Below, one piece after another: positions 1-5,470 of a DNA stretch of 15,075 nt (within the stretch, counting starts at the first letter, position 1; every line of letters starts with the position of its first letter). The notes under the pieces were generated by a model, which worked only from the letters and a program-made list of their open reading frames with translations, did not search any database and had not been told where the DNA came from. The DNA is from Prevotella sp. Its GTDB lineage: Bacteria; Bacteroidota; Bacteroidia; Bacteroidales; Bacteroidaceae. The stretch is from positions 1 to 15,075 of the forward strand of contig JAFRQC010000181.1 of NCBI GenBank assembly GCA_017428805.1, in the 5' to 3' direction. A program made the position numbers and the translations under genes.

Positions 1-269
1 ACGGAGAGCGTCGCCCGCTTGATGTCGTTCGAACGCCGGTTGATGCAGTAGGCGCAGTCGTACATACAGTAGTTCGTCAGCATCACCTTCAGCAGCGAGA
101 TGCATCTTCCGTCATCGGCAAACGAGTGGCAGATGCCCACGCCTCCCACCGTCGAACCCACCATCCCCTGCTTGCCCTTGCGCACGGTACCGCTCGACGA
201 GCACGACACATCGTACTTCGCCGACTCCGCGAGTATCCGCAGTTTCTCCATGGTCTTTTCCGTCAGCAT
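1..269 (-). CDS. Radical SAM protein, putative DNA modification/repair type (N-terminal part, runs off left edge)
   Basis: Reading minus from ATG at 269, 89 codons are open to the window edge, so the C-terminal part is missing. The protein contains CMYDCAYC (Cys68, Cys72, Cys75), the CX3CX2C motif that binds the 4Fe-4S cluster and S-adenosylmethionine in radical SAM enzymes. The preceding part (AKYDVSCSSSG, GMVGSTVGGVGICHSF, DDGRCISLLK) resembles the family annotated as putative DNA modification/repair radical SAM protein, which is usually paired with a uracil-DNA-glycosylase-like partner. The reaction is not established, and the partner gene, if present, lies outside the window. An alternative start is the ATG at 251. 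The upstream gene ends only 15 bp away on the same strand, so the two are probably co-transcribed. Family assignment is from memory of the motif layout. Confidence 0.82.
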   Translation of the reverse strand, partial: MLTEKTMEKLRILAESAKYDVSCSSSGTVRKGKQGMVGSTVGGVGICHSFADDGRCISLLKVMLTNYCMYDCAYCINRRSNDIKRATLS

Positions 270-284
270 AGGGCAGATTGGTTG

Positions 285-914
285 TTATTTCTTGGCGTTG
301 GGACAGTGCTGGCAGAGGAAATCATAGACGAAATCGAAGTCCTCATCGGGCACGAAGACGCGGTTCTTGTTCAGCAGCTGATTCACCTTGATAAGGTTCA
401 GACGGCGACGGGCCTTGATGCTTTTCACGTTTGCAAGCACGGAGGTCGATGTCGAGCGTGAGGCAGCGAGGATGCCCGATCCCATTACTCCGGGCTTGCC
501 TGCAGCAGCACCCACGAGGGCTGTCAATGCGCCCAGCACCTTCGCCTTCTTCATCTGACGGGGCATCTGCTGGTGTACCACCTCCTTCTCGTCGAGCGTG
601 AAGAGCACCACGTATTTCCAGCCGTAGGTCCAGGCTACGATGACATACGCCACGTAGCCGATTACGGCAAACACCAGCATCAGAATCAGGAACCCAGACG
701 TGAAGCCCCACAGGCTTTCCAAACTAAAACCGTCCTCGCAACTGATGAAGATCACATTCAGCAGCCACACCAGTCCGAAACTGATGCCCAGCACCCAATA
801 TACATCAAACAGGATGCTCGGGTTCTTCAGCATCGGCACCTCGTACACCCAGCGGTATTTCCCGTCCGGGTACAGCGTCACGCGACTATCGGTTTTACCT
901 TTTATCTGTTTCAT
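285..914 (-). CDS. Conserved two-helix membrane protein of unknown function
   Basis: A 209-residue protein. The N-terminus (RVTLYPDGKYRWVYEVPM) is soluble and aromatic. Two hydrophobic helices follow at about residues 34-57 and 71-95, then a soluble part with LFTLDEKEVVHQQ, a Gly/Ala-rich stretch at about 128-152, and a basic C-terminal region (KARRRLNLIKVNQLL) ending FDFVYDFLCQHCPNAKK. I recognise the overall pattern (YPDG-YRW near the start, RNxIKVN and DFDFV...C.NAK near the end) from unnamed conserved proteins in Bacteroidetes and Firmicutes, but know no function. The C-terminal half could be a PH-like bacterial membrane-associated domain; that is only a guess. A TATCTTTG box lies 5 bp before the start codon. 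It is followed after 15 bp by the radical SAM gene, probably one operon. Confidence 0.85.
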   Translation of the reverse strand: MKQIKGKTDSRVTLYPDGKYRWVYEVPMLKNPSILFDVYWVLGISFGLVWLLNVIFISCEDGFSLESLWGFTSGFLILMLVFAVIGYVAYVIVAWTYGWKYVVLFTLDEKEVVHQQMPRQMKKAKVLGALTALVGAAAGKPGVMGSGILAASRSTSTSVLANVKSIKARRRLNLIKVNQLLNKNRVFVPDEDFDFVYDFLCQHCPNAKK

Positions 915-919
915 TGGTG

Positions 920-927
920 CAAAGATA
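920..927 (-). promoter_or_regulatory. Bacteroidetes-type -7 box (TATCTTTG) next to a start codon
   Basis: The minus strand reads TATCTTTG, a perfect match to the Bacteroidetes -7 consensus TAnnTTTG. No TTTG -33 box sits at the usual 19-21 bp. Transcription would start within a few bases of the ATG at 914, so the message would be leaderless or nearly so. A small dyad CTGCA-N5-TGCAG (928-942) lies directly upstream and could be an operator. Confidence 0.45.
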
Positions 928-1051
928 CTGCAAATCGTGCAGAATCCATGATTTTAATTGTTAATCTACTTGAAATCCCGCCAACTAAGTGTCGTTAAGA
1001 TGCCAAGTTACGTATGATGAGTCAAAATTCACGTTGTGAATGATTTTGTGC

Positions 1052-1096
1052 CGAGACCTCCCCTACATCTCCCATAGACCTCCCGTCACCCCTCCC
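1052..1096 (-). repeat. Left array of GGGAGGTCTAN repeats (minus orientation)
   Basis: Read on the minus strand this arm holds four successive units beginning GGGAG: one 12-bp unit (1096-1085) and three 11-bp units (1084-1074, 1073-1063, 1062-1052). The second is GGGAGGTCTAT; the third is degenerate (GGGAGATGTAG). It faces the array at 1188-1232 and matches it at 38 of 45 positions, with a 91-bp gap between. Function unknown. Confidence 0.8.
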
Positions 1097-1187
1097 ATGA
1101 TCTCTCTCTTAGGATAGCTATTGTTGTAAATTATGTGCAGTCGAGCGTAGCCTATTACAATGTTGTTCCGCTTCATACCTGAGGCTG

Positions 1188-1232
1188 GGGAGGTCAGACG
1201 GGAGGTCTATGGGAGGTCTAAGGGAGGTCTCT
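1188..1232 (+). repeat. Right array of GGGAGGTCTAN repeats (plus orientation)
   Basis: Four units: a 12-bp unit (1188-1199, GGGAGGTCAGAC), then 11-bp units at 1200-1210, 1211-1221 and 1222-1232 (GGGAGGTCTAT, GGGAGGTCTAA, GGGAGGTCTCT). It copies the unit layout 12-11-11-11 of the inverted array at 1052-1096. Two further single copies lie outside, inverted to each other: AGACCTCCCGT at 1238-1248 and ACGGGAGGTCT at 1286-1296. Confidence 0.8.
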
Positions 1233-1237
1233 AAACA

Positions 1238-1296
1238 AGACCTCCCGTGCTGAAACCCCTATAAACACAGGCTTTTTCAAAGAAAACGGGAGGTCT
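1238..1296. repeat. Secondary inverted pair of the same repeat
   Basis: AGACCTCCCGT (1238-1248) and ACGGGAGGTCT (1286-1296) are perfect 11-bp inverted copies separated by 37 bp. Within and just after this interval the decamer GGCTTTTTCA occurs twice (1270-1279 and 1300-1309). Confidence 0.7.
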
Positions 1297-1324
1297 GATG
1301 GCTTTTTCAGTTTGCACCTCATTT

Positions 1325-1353
1325 ATCAGGACTCAGTAGATCCTGATTTTTTT
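1325..1353 (+). terminator. Intrinsic terminator on plus strand with no obvious gene
   Basis: ATCAGGA (1325-1331) pairs with TCCTGAT (1341-1347) around a 9-base loop and is followed by six more T (1348-1353), then G and another T run. This is a classic intrinsic terminator. No plus-strand protein gene precedes it; the only material upstream is the repeat region at 1052-1296, so that region may itself be transcribed. Confidence 0.6.
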
Positions 1354-1370
1354 GTTTTTGGTGCGCTGGG

Positions 1371-1534
1371 ACTTTCTTTAGACTAAACCCGGATTTTCCT
1401 TAGGGGAAACTCCCACTTTCCTTAGGGGAAACCTCTGAATTCTCGAGAGAATTTCAGAGAAAGGTGACATATTTCTCATAGAAACTAGGCACCTTTCTTG
1501 GACTTTGGACTAACCTTTCTTCGAGTTTGGAGGC
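1371..1534 (+). repeat. Degenerate array with 22-bp period (iteron-like)
   Basis: Segments starting at 1371, 1393 and 1415 share ACTTTCYTTAG followed by AAAC, each 22 bp after the last; those at 1393 and 1415 share TTTCCTTAGGGGAAAC exactly. After a divergent segment (1437-1458) and 10 extra bases, three more 22-bp segments start at 1469, 1491 and 1513; the last two share ACCTTTCTT and TTTGGA. Several units are small dyads (TTTCC-TTAG-GGGAAA; TTTCT-CAT-AGAAA). The array stops exactly at the ATG at 1535. Such spacing suggests protein binding on one DNA face, as in iterons or operators. The segments at 1437 and 1469 match only weakly. Confidence 0.55.
1433..1459. repeat. Hairpin-forming inverted repeat
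   Basis: CTCTGAATTCTC (1433-1444) pairs with GAGAATTTCAGAG (1447-1459) across a 2-base loop with one bulged base. A second dyad, AGAAAGGTG (1458-1466) with CACCTTTCT (1490-1498), starts where it ends. Both lie inside the 22-bp-period array. There is no T run, so neither looks like a terminator. Confidence 0.5.
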
Positions 1535-1696
1535 ATGCCATATTACCCTAATTATGCTTATCTAAAAAAATATCTACAAAACAAAATACTCGATATGATG
1601 AGTACCCATGAGTTAGTGAATCACATTCTGCAAGAAGAGAATATGAGTCCATTTGAAAAGTTTGTTTCCGAAATTGTTTCAGATGATGCAAATTAG
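1535..1696 (+). CDS. Possible small protein, 53 residues, unknown
   Basis: ATG at 1535 opens 53 codons to TAG at 1694-1696. The product begins MPYYPNYAYLKKYL, is tyrosine-rich at the N-terminus and acidic at the C-terminus (EEN, SEIVSDD), and should be largely helical, with no signal peptide or membrane segment. Its base composition (AT-rich) differs from the GC-rich flanking genes, which suggests acquired DNA. GGAGG lies at 1529-1533, only one base before the ATG, too close to act as a normal ribosome-binding site. The 22-bp-period array ends exactly at its start codon. It could be a small regulator, the remnant of a mobile element gene, or a chance ORF. I do not recognise it. Confidence 0.35.
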   Translation: MPYYPNYAYLKKYLQNKILDMMSTHELVNHILQEENMSPFEKFVSEIVSDDAN

Positions 1697-1729
1697 CGAA
1701 GTGACATTTGATAGCTGCCACCTCCTATC

Positions 1730-1769
1730 AGGCGACAAGTTTTGAGGCAGTTCGGGCGTTTTGTCGCCT
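1730..1769. repeat. Inverted repeat AGGCGACAA / TTGTCGCCT
   Basis: Perfect 9-bp arms at 1730-1738 and 1761-1769 with a 22-base loop, downstream of the 53-codon ORF. No T run follows on either strand, so a terminator role is doubtful. A third partial copy, TTGTCGCT, follows at 1780-1787. Confidence 0.5.
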
Positions 1770-1815
1770 GCGGGAAGGGTTGTCGCTATAAGTTGGAGAG
1801 AAAAATGCGGGAAAG

Positions 1816-1847
1816 TTTGGAATGAGACGGAAATCACCGTAACTTTG
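1816..1847 (+). promoter_or_regulatory. Plus-strand Bacteroidetes promoter with no protein gene behind it
   Basis: TTTG (1816-1819), a 20-bp spacer, then TAACTTTG (1840-1847) fits the Bacteroidetes housekeeping consensus TTTG-N19-21-TAnnTTTG. Transcription would start near 1853 and run toward the hairpin at 1929-1964. No ORF of useful length lies in that interval on the plus strand. Confidence 0.6.
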
Positions 1848-1852
1848 CCTTC

Positions 1853-1970
1853 GATTTAAGATTCATACATAAGTTAGTTAGAGTTAGTTTTTTCATAATG
1901 CTTTTGGTTTTTGGTTATTGATTAGTTAGCATATAGGACTCGCAGGGATGCGGGTCCTATATGCTTGAAT
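1853..1970 (+). ncRNA. Candidate small RNA, about 110 nt
   Basis: The interval runs from the expected start of the promoter at 1816-1847 to just after a strong hairpin. The 5' part is T-rich and carries repeated TTAGTTAG motifs; the only start codon leads to a 7-codon ORF. Promoter, compact AT-rich body and terminal stem-loop together suggest a small RNA. The hairpin lacks a good T run, and it also lies downstream of the minus-strand outer-membrane gene, so it could instead end that transcript. I cannot match it to a known RNA family. Confidence 0.35.
1929..1964. terminator. Strong stem-loop, possible terminator
   Basis: GCATATAGGAC (1929-1939) pairs with GTCCTATATGC (1954-1964), with CGCA/TGCG extending the stem after a T-G wobble or mismatch pair, and a GGGA loop. 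It lies 36 bp past the stop of the outer-membrane gene on the minus strand and about 110 bp past a promoter on the plus strand. Neither side has a clear T run, so termination is likely but not certain. Confidence 0.55.
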
Positions 1971-1999
1971 AGTGTATATAATCAGCGGAAAAACCTCTT

Positions 2000-2554
2000 T
2001 TAGAGCTTCAGTCTCAGACCGGCGAGGAAGACACCCTGCTCACCAAAACCGGCTTCACCGAAGATGCGGACAACACTTCCGAACTCCAGACCGATACCTG
2101 TCACATGGAAGTTGAAGTTAGCGCCACCCCCGTCATTCTTGCTCTCGTCCTTGCCACTTTCAGACCTGAAGGTGATACCGACGGCTGCCTTGGAATACAT
2201 GCTGAAGTGTTTCTTAACTACCCAGTTGTACTTCGCAGCGGGCATGAAGGTGAAGAAGGTTGTTTTGGCATCCTTATCGTCATCCCATTTACAGCCTGCG
2301 ACAACAAAAACGGCACCGAGACCGAACCTGTTGTTACTATTCAGACGATGAAAATATTCAAAGCTGAGAGGTCCCCAGAAGTCAAGCTGCTTACCGGTAA
2401 ACATACCCTTGGCAATCGTCCCGATGAGGTCAGTGTTAGAGCCTGTTCCATAGGCCACGGCAAACTCGTTCATCGGCACCTCCACCTCTTCCTGTGCTTT
2501 CACACTTGCGGTAGCCATCATGGCGGCTACGATCATTAACAGAATCTTTTTCAT
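2000..2554 (-). CDS. Small outer-membrane beta-barrel protein
   Basis: 184 residues. It begins with a type I signal peptide (MKKILLMIVAAMMATASVKAQ, cleavage likely after residue 20). The mature part shows alternating hydrophobic/polar strands with aromatic girdles (LSFEYFHRLN, FGLGAVFVVAG, TFFTFMPAAKYNWVV, HFSMYSKAAVGITF, FNFHVTGIGLEFG) and ends in a strand, LAGLRLKL, typical of an 8-stranded outer-membrane barrel. A role in structure, adhesion or small-molecule passage is possible; sequence alone does not decide. It has its own promoter in the 136-bp gap after the GH2 gene, so it need not be regulated with it. The start at 2554 is supported by the signal peptide directly after it. Confidence 0.85.
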   Translation of the reverse strand: MKKILLMIVAAMMATASVKAQEEVEVPMNEFAVAYGTGSNTDLIGTIAKGMFTGKQLDFWGPLSFEYFHRLNSNNRFGLGAVFVVAGCKWDDDKDAKTTFFTFMPAAKYNWVVKKHFSMYSKAAVGITFRSESGKDESKNDGGGANFNFHVTGIGLEFGSVVRIFGEAGFGEQGVFLAGLRLKL

Positions 2555-2640
2555 TATTGTAATATATAAACTTTAAACCGTATACTATTATTTCGCGTTC
2601 TGCTTGACGACGCCAGTTGGCGGTCAGCATATACAAAATG

Positions 2641-2672
2641 CAAAGGTAAGGATAATTGTTGAAGGCACCAAA
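2641..2672 (-). promoter_or_regulatory. Bacteroidetes promoter for the outer-membrane protein
   Basis: On the minus strand TTTG (2672-2669), a 20-bp spacer and TACCTTTG (2648-2641) match the consensus well. The start would be near 2635, giving a leader of about 80 nt that contains a short hairpin (CGCCA-AC-TGGCG). Confidence 0.7.
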
Positions 2673-2690
2673 TAATTATGGAAAAATCAG

Positions 2691-5144
2691 CTAATTTTCT
2701 TTCATCGTGTTGAGTTGTAGCGTCGAAGTGCTGAGGCCTTCGGAGGTGCAGGTGAGCTGCAGGGTGCCGGCGGCGTCGGTGCTCTGGATGAGCAGTTGGG
2801 CCAGACCGTTGAAGGCGGGGATGGTAAACTGTCGGCAGTCCATAGCGTCGGGATGGTCGAGGCCGGGGTAGGAGGGATCGCCATTGCCGGCACCGAGGAT
2901 GCGGCTGTTGCCCGTGAGGGTGAAAGTGAGCACAGGACAGGCATCGGGAACGATGCGGCCTTTCTGATCCTGCACCTCGATGGTGACGACGGCGAGGTCG
3001 CGACCGTCGGCAGTAATCTGGCTGCGGTCTGCCTTGAGCATGGTCTTAGCGGCAGGCTTCGTGGTTTCGATGGTCTCCGTGAGGATGCGCTTGCCGTTCT
3101 TATAACCGTAGGCCACCACACGGCCGGGCTGATAGACGGCGTTCCACTTCAAGTGTCCATTCTTGGGCATCGACTGACGACCGAGTTTCTGGCCGTTGAC
3201 GATGAGTTCCACCTCGTCGCAGTTGCTGTAAGCCCAGAGTTCGATGGTCTCGCCCTCGTGGCCCTGCAGGTTCCAGTGGGGGAAGATATGGAGCGTAGGT
3301 TCATTGGTCCACCAGGATTTCAGATACCACGCCTCGTCTTTCCAGAAGCCGCAATAGTCGAGGATGCCGAATTCGGAGTCGTGGGCAGGGAAGACGAGTG
3401 GATTGGGCTCGCCACGATAGTCGAAGCCCGTCCAGTAGAAGAGTCCGGCAGCCCAGGGACGGTCGGCATAGAACTTCCAGCCACGCTCGATGACGTTCTC
3501 CACATGGTGATGGGTGGTGTCGCGATTCATGGATACCATCCGTCCGGGATAGTCGGGGGAATTGAAGTACCAGCCGCGTGTGCCACAGCCAGTGGTCTCT
3601 TCCGTACCTACGATCTTCCAGTCGGGATGGGCCTTCTTGCGGTTGTCGACATCGTTTTGGACGATATAGTTGAAGCCCACGACGTCGAGGCCCTTGATGA
3701 GTTCGGTGCCTCCCGCATTCGCCACCGTGCTGGGACGGGTGGGATCGAAGAGCTTTGTATATTCGCGCATCGCCTCGGCCAGACGGGTGCCCTGGATGGT
3801 GTTCTCCAGTCCCCACTCCTCGTTGCCGTCGCTCCAGAGGATGATCGAAGGATGGTTCCTGTCGCGCTTGATCATCCGCTCCAGAAGGCGCAGGTGTTCC
3901 TCATTGATGCCCATCAGACGGTTCTCATCGATGACGAGGATGCCCTCACGGTCGCAGATGTCGAGCAGGGCGGGCGTCATGGGATTGTGCGAGGCACGGT
4001 AGGCGTTGCAACCGAACTGTTTCAGTTGCTTGATGCGCCAGGCCTGCAGGGCATCGGGGATGGCTGCACCCACGCCGGCATGATCCTGATGGAGGTTGAC
4101 GCCCTTCAGTTTCAGCGGCTCGCCGTTGAGGAGGAAGCCACGCTGGGCATCGAAGGCGATGGAACGGATGCCCGTGGTGGTCAGATAGACATCGACCACC
4201 TTGCCATTTTGACTGACGGTCGTCTCCACATGATAGAGATAAGGATCGGCGGGACTCCAGAGACGGGGCTGGCTGACGGTGAGCGTCTGTTGCGTGGCGG
4301 AGGTCTGCTTCGCCTTTAGGCTGAGGTTGGCAGCAGAGGTCTTGGCGATTTCGTGACCGACGGCATCAAGCAGGCGCTGAGAGATTTCACACTGCTGAGC
4401 TGTCAGACCACTGTTGTGTATTTCTGTCTCGATGGTGAGCAGGGCCTCGGTAAAGGGTGCCTGCAACTGGGCATGGACGAACGTGCCGAAGGGGGCTACG
4501 CTGACCTGAGCGGACTTCTCGAGCCACACGTCGCGATAGATGCCTGCACCCTCGTAGAACCAGCCCTCCTCGAGCGAGGCATCGGCACGGACGCAGATGA
4601 GGTTGTCGCCACCATAATTAATATAAGGTGTGATGTCGTAAATCTGTGTGACATAGCCGCTGGGTTCCGTACCCATATAGAAGCCATTGAACCACACCTG
4701 GGCGTTGCGGAAGATGCCGTCGAAGCGCAGTTGGAGGTGCTTGCCGAAGTCCTCCTCGCCGATAGTGAAGACCTTACGGTACCAGCCCACGCTGGTAGCA
4801 GGGTATTTCCAGCCGACGGTCTTATAGCCGTGGGAGTGGCTTGCCTCACGGGCGTAGGGCAGGGTAGGCACCCAGTCGTGGGGAATCTGCACCTCCTGCC
4901 AGGTGGAATCGTTGAATTTGCGGGAGTAGGGTCCTTCGTTGTGGATGGAGTTGGCCTTCGTCAGGTAGTTGAAATACTCTGTGCCGCAGCCGAAGTCCTT
5001 TTGGGGATCAGCAGCGTGGCCAAAGGCAAACTTCCAGCCCTTGTCGAGGCGGATGGTCTCGCGCTGGGATTGCGCACTCAGGGTGATGGTAAACAGGCAG
5101 GCGACGGTCGCCACAAGCATTGTTTTTAGTCTCATATTAGTCAT
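2691..5144 (-). CDS. Secreted GH2 family glycosidase, beta-galactosidase type
   Basis: 817 residues from the ATG at 5144. The reading frame is open to an ATG at 5177, but a TATCTTTG promoter box at 5165-5172 lies inside that extension, so the start is at 5144 or 5135 (MRLKTML). A type I signal peptide ends at AQ, so the enzyme is periplasmic. Domains, numbered from 5144: jelly-roll sugar-binding domain about 30-210, Ig-like domain about 215-330, TIM barrel about 335-600, then C-terminal DUF4982-like and Ig-like domains to the end. Catalytic features: GNEEW with acid/base Glu442, and IVGTEET with nucleophile Glu515 or 516; RASHNP and DENRLMG are the usual barrel motifs. It should release beta-linked galactose or a related sugar from oligosaccharides. 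Exact substrate is not readable. It is divergent from the GH3 gene. Confidence 0.93.
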   Translation of the reverse strand: MTNMRLKTMLVATVACLFTITLSAQSQRETIRLDKGWKFAFGHAADPQKDFGCGTEYFNYLTKANSIHNEGPYSRKFNDSTWQEVQIPHDWVPTLPYAREASHSHGYKTVGWKYPATSVGWYRKVFTIGEEDFGKHLQLRFDGIFRNAQVWFNGFYMGTEPSGYVTQIYDITPYINYGGDNLICVRADASLEEGWFYEGAGIYRDVWLEKSAQVSVAPFGTFVHAQLQAPFTEALLTIETEIHNSGLTAQQCEISQRLLDAVGHEIAKTSAANLSLKAKQTSATQQTLTVSQPRLWSPADPYLYHVETTVSQNGKVVDVYLTTTGIRSIAFDAQRGFLLNGEPLKLKGVNLHQDHAGVGAAIPDALQAWRIKQLKQFGCNAYRASHNPMTPALLDICDREGILVIDENRLMGINEEHLRLLERMIKRDRNHPSIILWSDGNEEWGLENTIQGTRLAEAMREYTKLFDPTRPSTVANAGGTELIKGLDVVGFNYIVQNDVDNRKKAHPDWKIVGTEETTGCGTRGWYFNSPDYPGRMVSMNRDTTHHHVENVIERGWKFYADRPWAAGLFYWTGFDYRGEPNPLVFPAHDSEFGILDYCGFWKDEAWYLKSWWTNEPTLHIFPHWNLQGHEGETIELWAYSNCDEVELIVNGQKLGRQSMPKNGHLKWNAVYQPGRVVAYGYKNGKRILTETIETTKPAAKTMLKADRSQITADGRDLAVVTIEVQDQKGRIVPDACPVLTFTLTGNSRILGAGNGDPSYPGLDHPDAMDCRQFTIPAFNGLAQLLIQSTDAAGTLQLTCTSEGLSTSTLQLNTMKEN

Positions 5145-5164
5145 TGTCTTTTTGATTGATGTTG

Positions 5165-5172
5165 CAAAGATA
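5165..5172 (-). promoter_or_regulatory. -7 box for the GH2 gene
   Basis: The minus strand reads TATCTTTG, a perfect TAnnTTTG box. The expected start near 5158 leaves a leader of 14 nt to the ATG at 5144 or 23 nt to the one at 5135, and rules out the ATG at 5177. No TTTG lies at the proper -33 distance (one lies 12 bp upstream), which suggests dependence on an activator. Confidence 0.55.
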
Positions 5173-5221
5173 GGCAAAAAGTTTCAAACCTGTATGAAAA
5201 CGAAGAGACTTTTTTATTTGT

Positions 5222-5239
5222 TTGACAGAATAGTGTCAA
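5222..5239. promoter_or_regulatory. Palindromic operator-like site
   Basis: TTGACA (5222-5227) and TGTCAA (5234-5239) form perfect 6-bp arms around a 6-bp spacer in the divergent region between the GH2 and GH3 genes, about 50 bp upstream of the GH2 -7 box. The layout fits a dimeric regulator; which one is unknown. Confidence 0.35.
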
Positions 5240-5292
5240 TAATGGGAGATAAACGCAAACTGTCGGAGGAAAGACGTGTCGGGATAGACTGT

Positions 5293-5357
5293 TTTGAACG
5301 AATCGGAACGGATTTGAACAAATCGGAAAACAGGAAGGCGTTTTTGAACACGTCGGA
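5293..5357 (+). promoter_or_regulatory. Three direct repeats TTTGAAC-NNN-TCGGA, likely operators
   Basis: Copies at 5293-5307, 5313-5327 and 5343-5357 share TTTGAAC and TCGGA with three variable bases between. The starts are 20 and 30 bp apart, close to two and three helical turns, so a regulator would contact one face of the DNA. They lie 78-142 bp upstream of the GH3 -7 box and face it. Two further TCGGA/TCGGGA half sites occur at 5263 and 5279. Direct-repeat sites like this suit AraC-type or hybrid two-component DNA-binding domains, which often control glycan genes in Bacteroidetes; the assignment is inferred. Confidence 0.5.
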
Positions 5358-5434
5358 CAATCAAAAGAACGCAACAGACAACACCTTTATAAAATAATAA
5401 CGACCTTTGCACCGGCAAAATGAAAAAGATTTCG

Positions 5435-5442
5435 TAAATTTG
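5435..5442 (+). promoter_or_regulatory. -7 box for the GH3 gene
   Basis: TAAATTTG matches TAnnTTTG. The only upstream TTTG (5406-5409) is 25 bp away, too far for a good -33 box, consistent with an activated promoter. Start is expected near 5448, 23 nt before the ATG. Confidence 0.5.
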
Positions 5443-5470
5443 CATCGACTAACAATTAATTCAGTAAGAT

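Noticed and set aside
1052..1296. CRISPR array
   Set aside because: Units are 11-12 bp with no unique spacers between them, two orientations occur, and no cas genes are present.
3841..3880. GH2 acid/base region as a possible inactive variant because it reads WSDGNEEW
   Set aside because: The Asn-Glu pair needed for catalysis is intact; only the residue before GNE differs from the common SIGNE.
2796..4319. 507-codon open frame on the plus strand opposite the GH2 gene
   Set aside because: It is antisense to a well-supported catalytic gene; its length comes from the high GC content. The translation is low-complexity and matches no family by eye.
5145..5177. Upstream ATG at 5177 as the GH2 start
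   Set aside because: A perfect -7 promoter box lies at 5165-5172 inside this extension, and the signal peptide starts after it.
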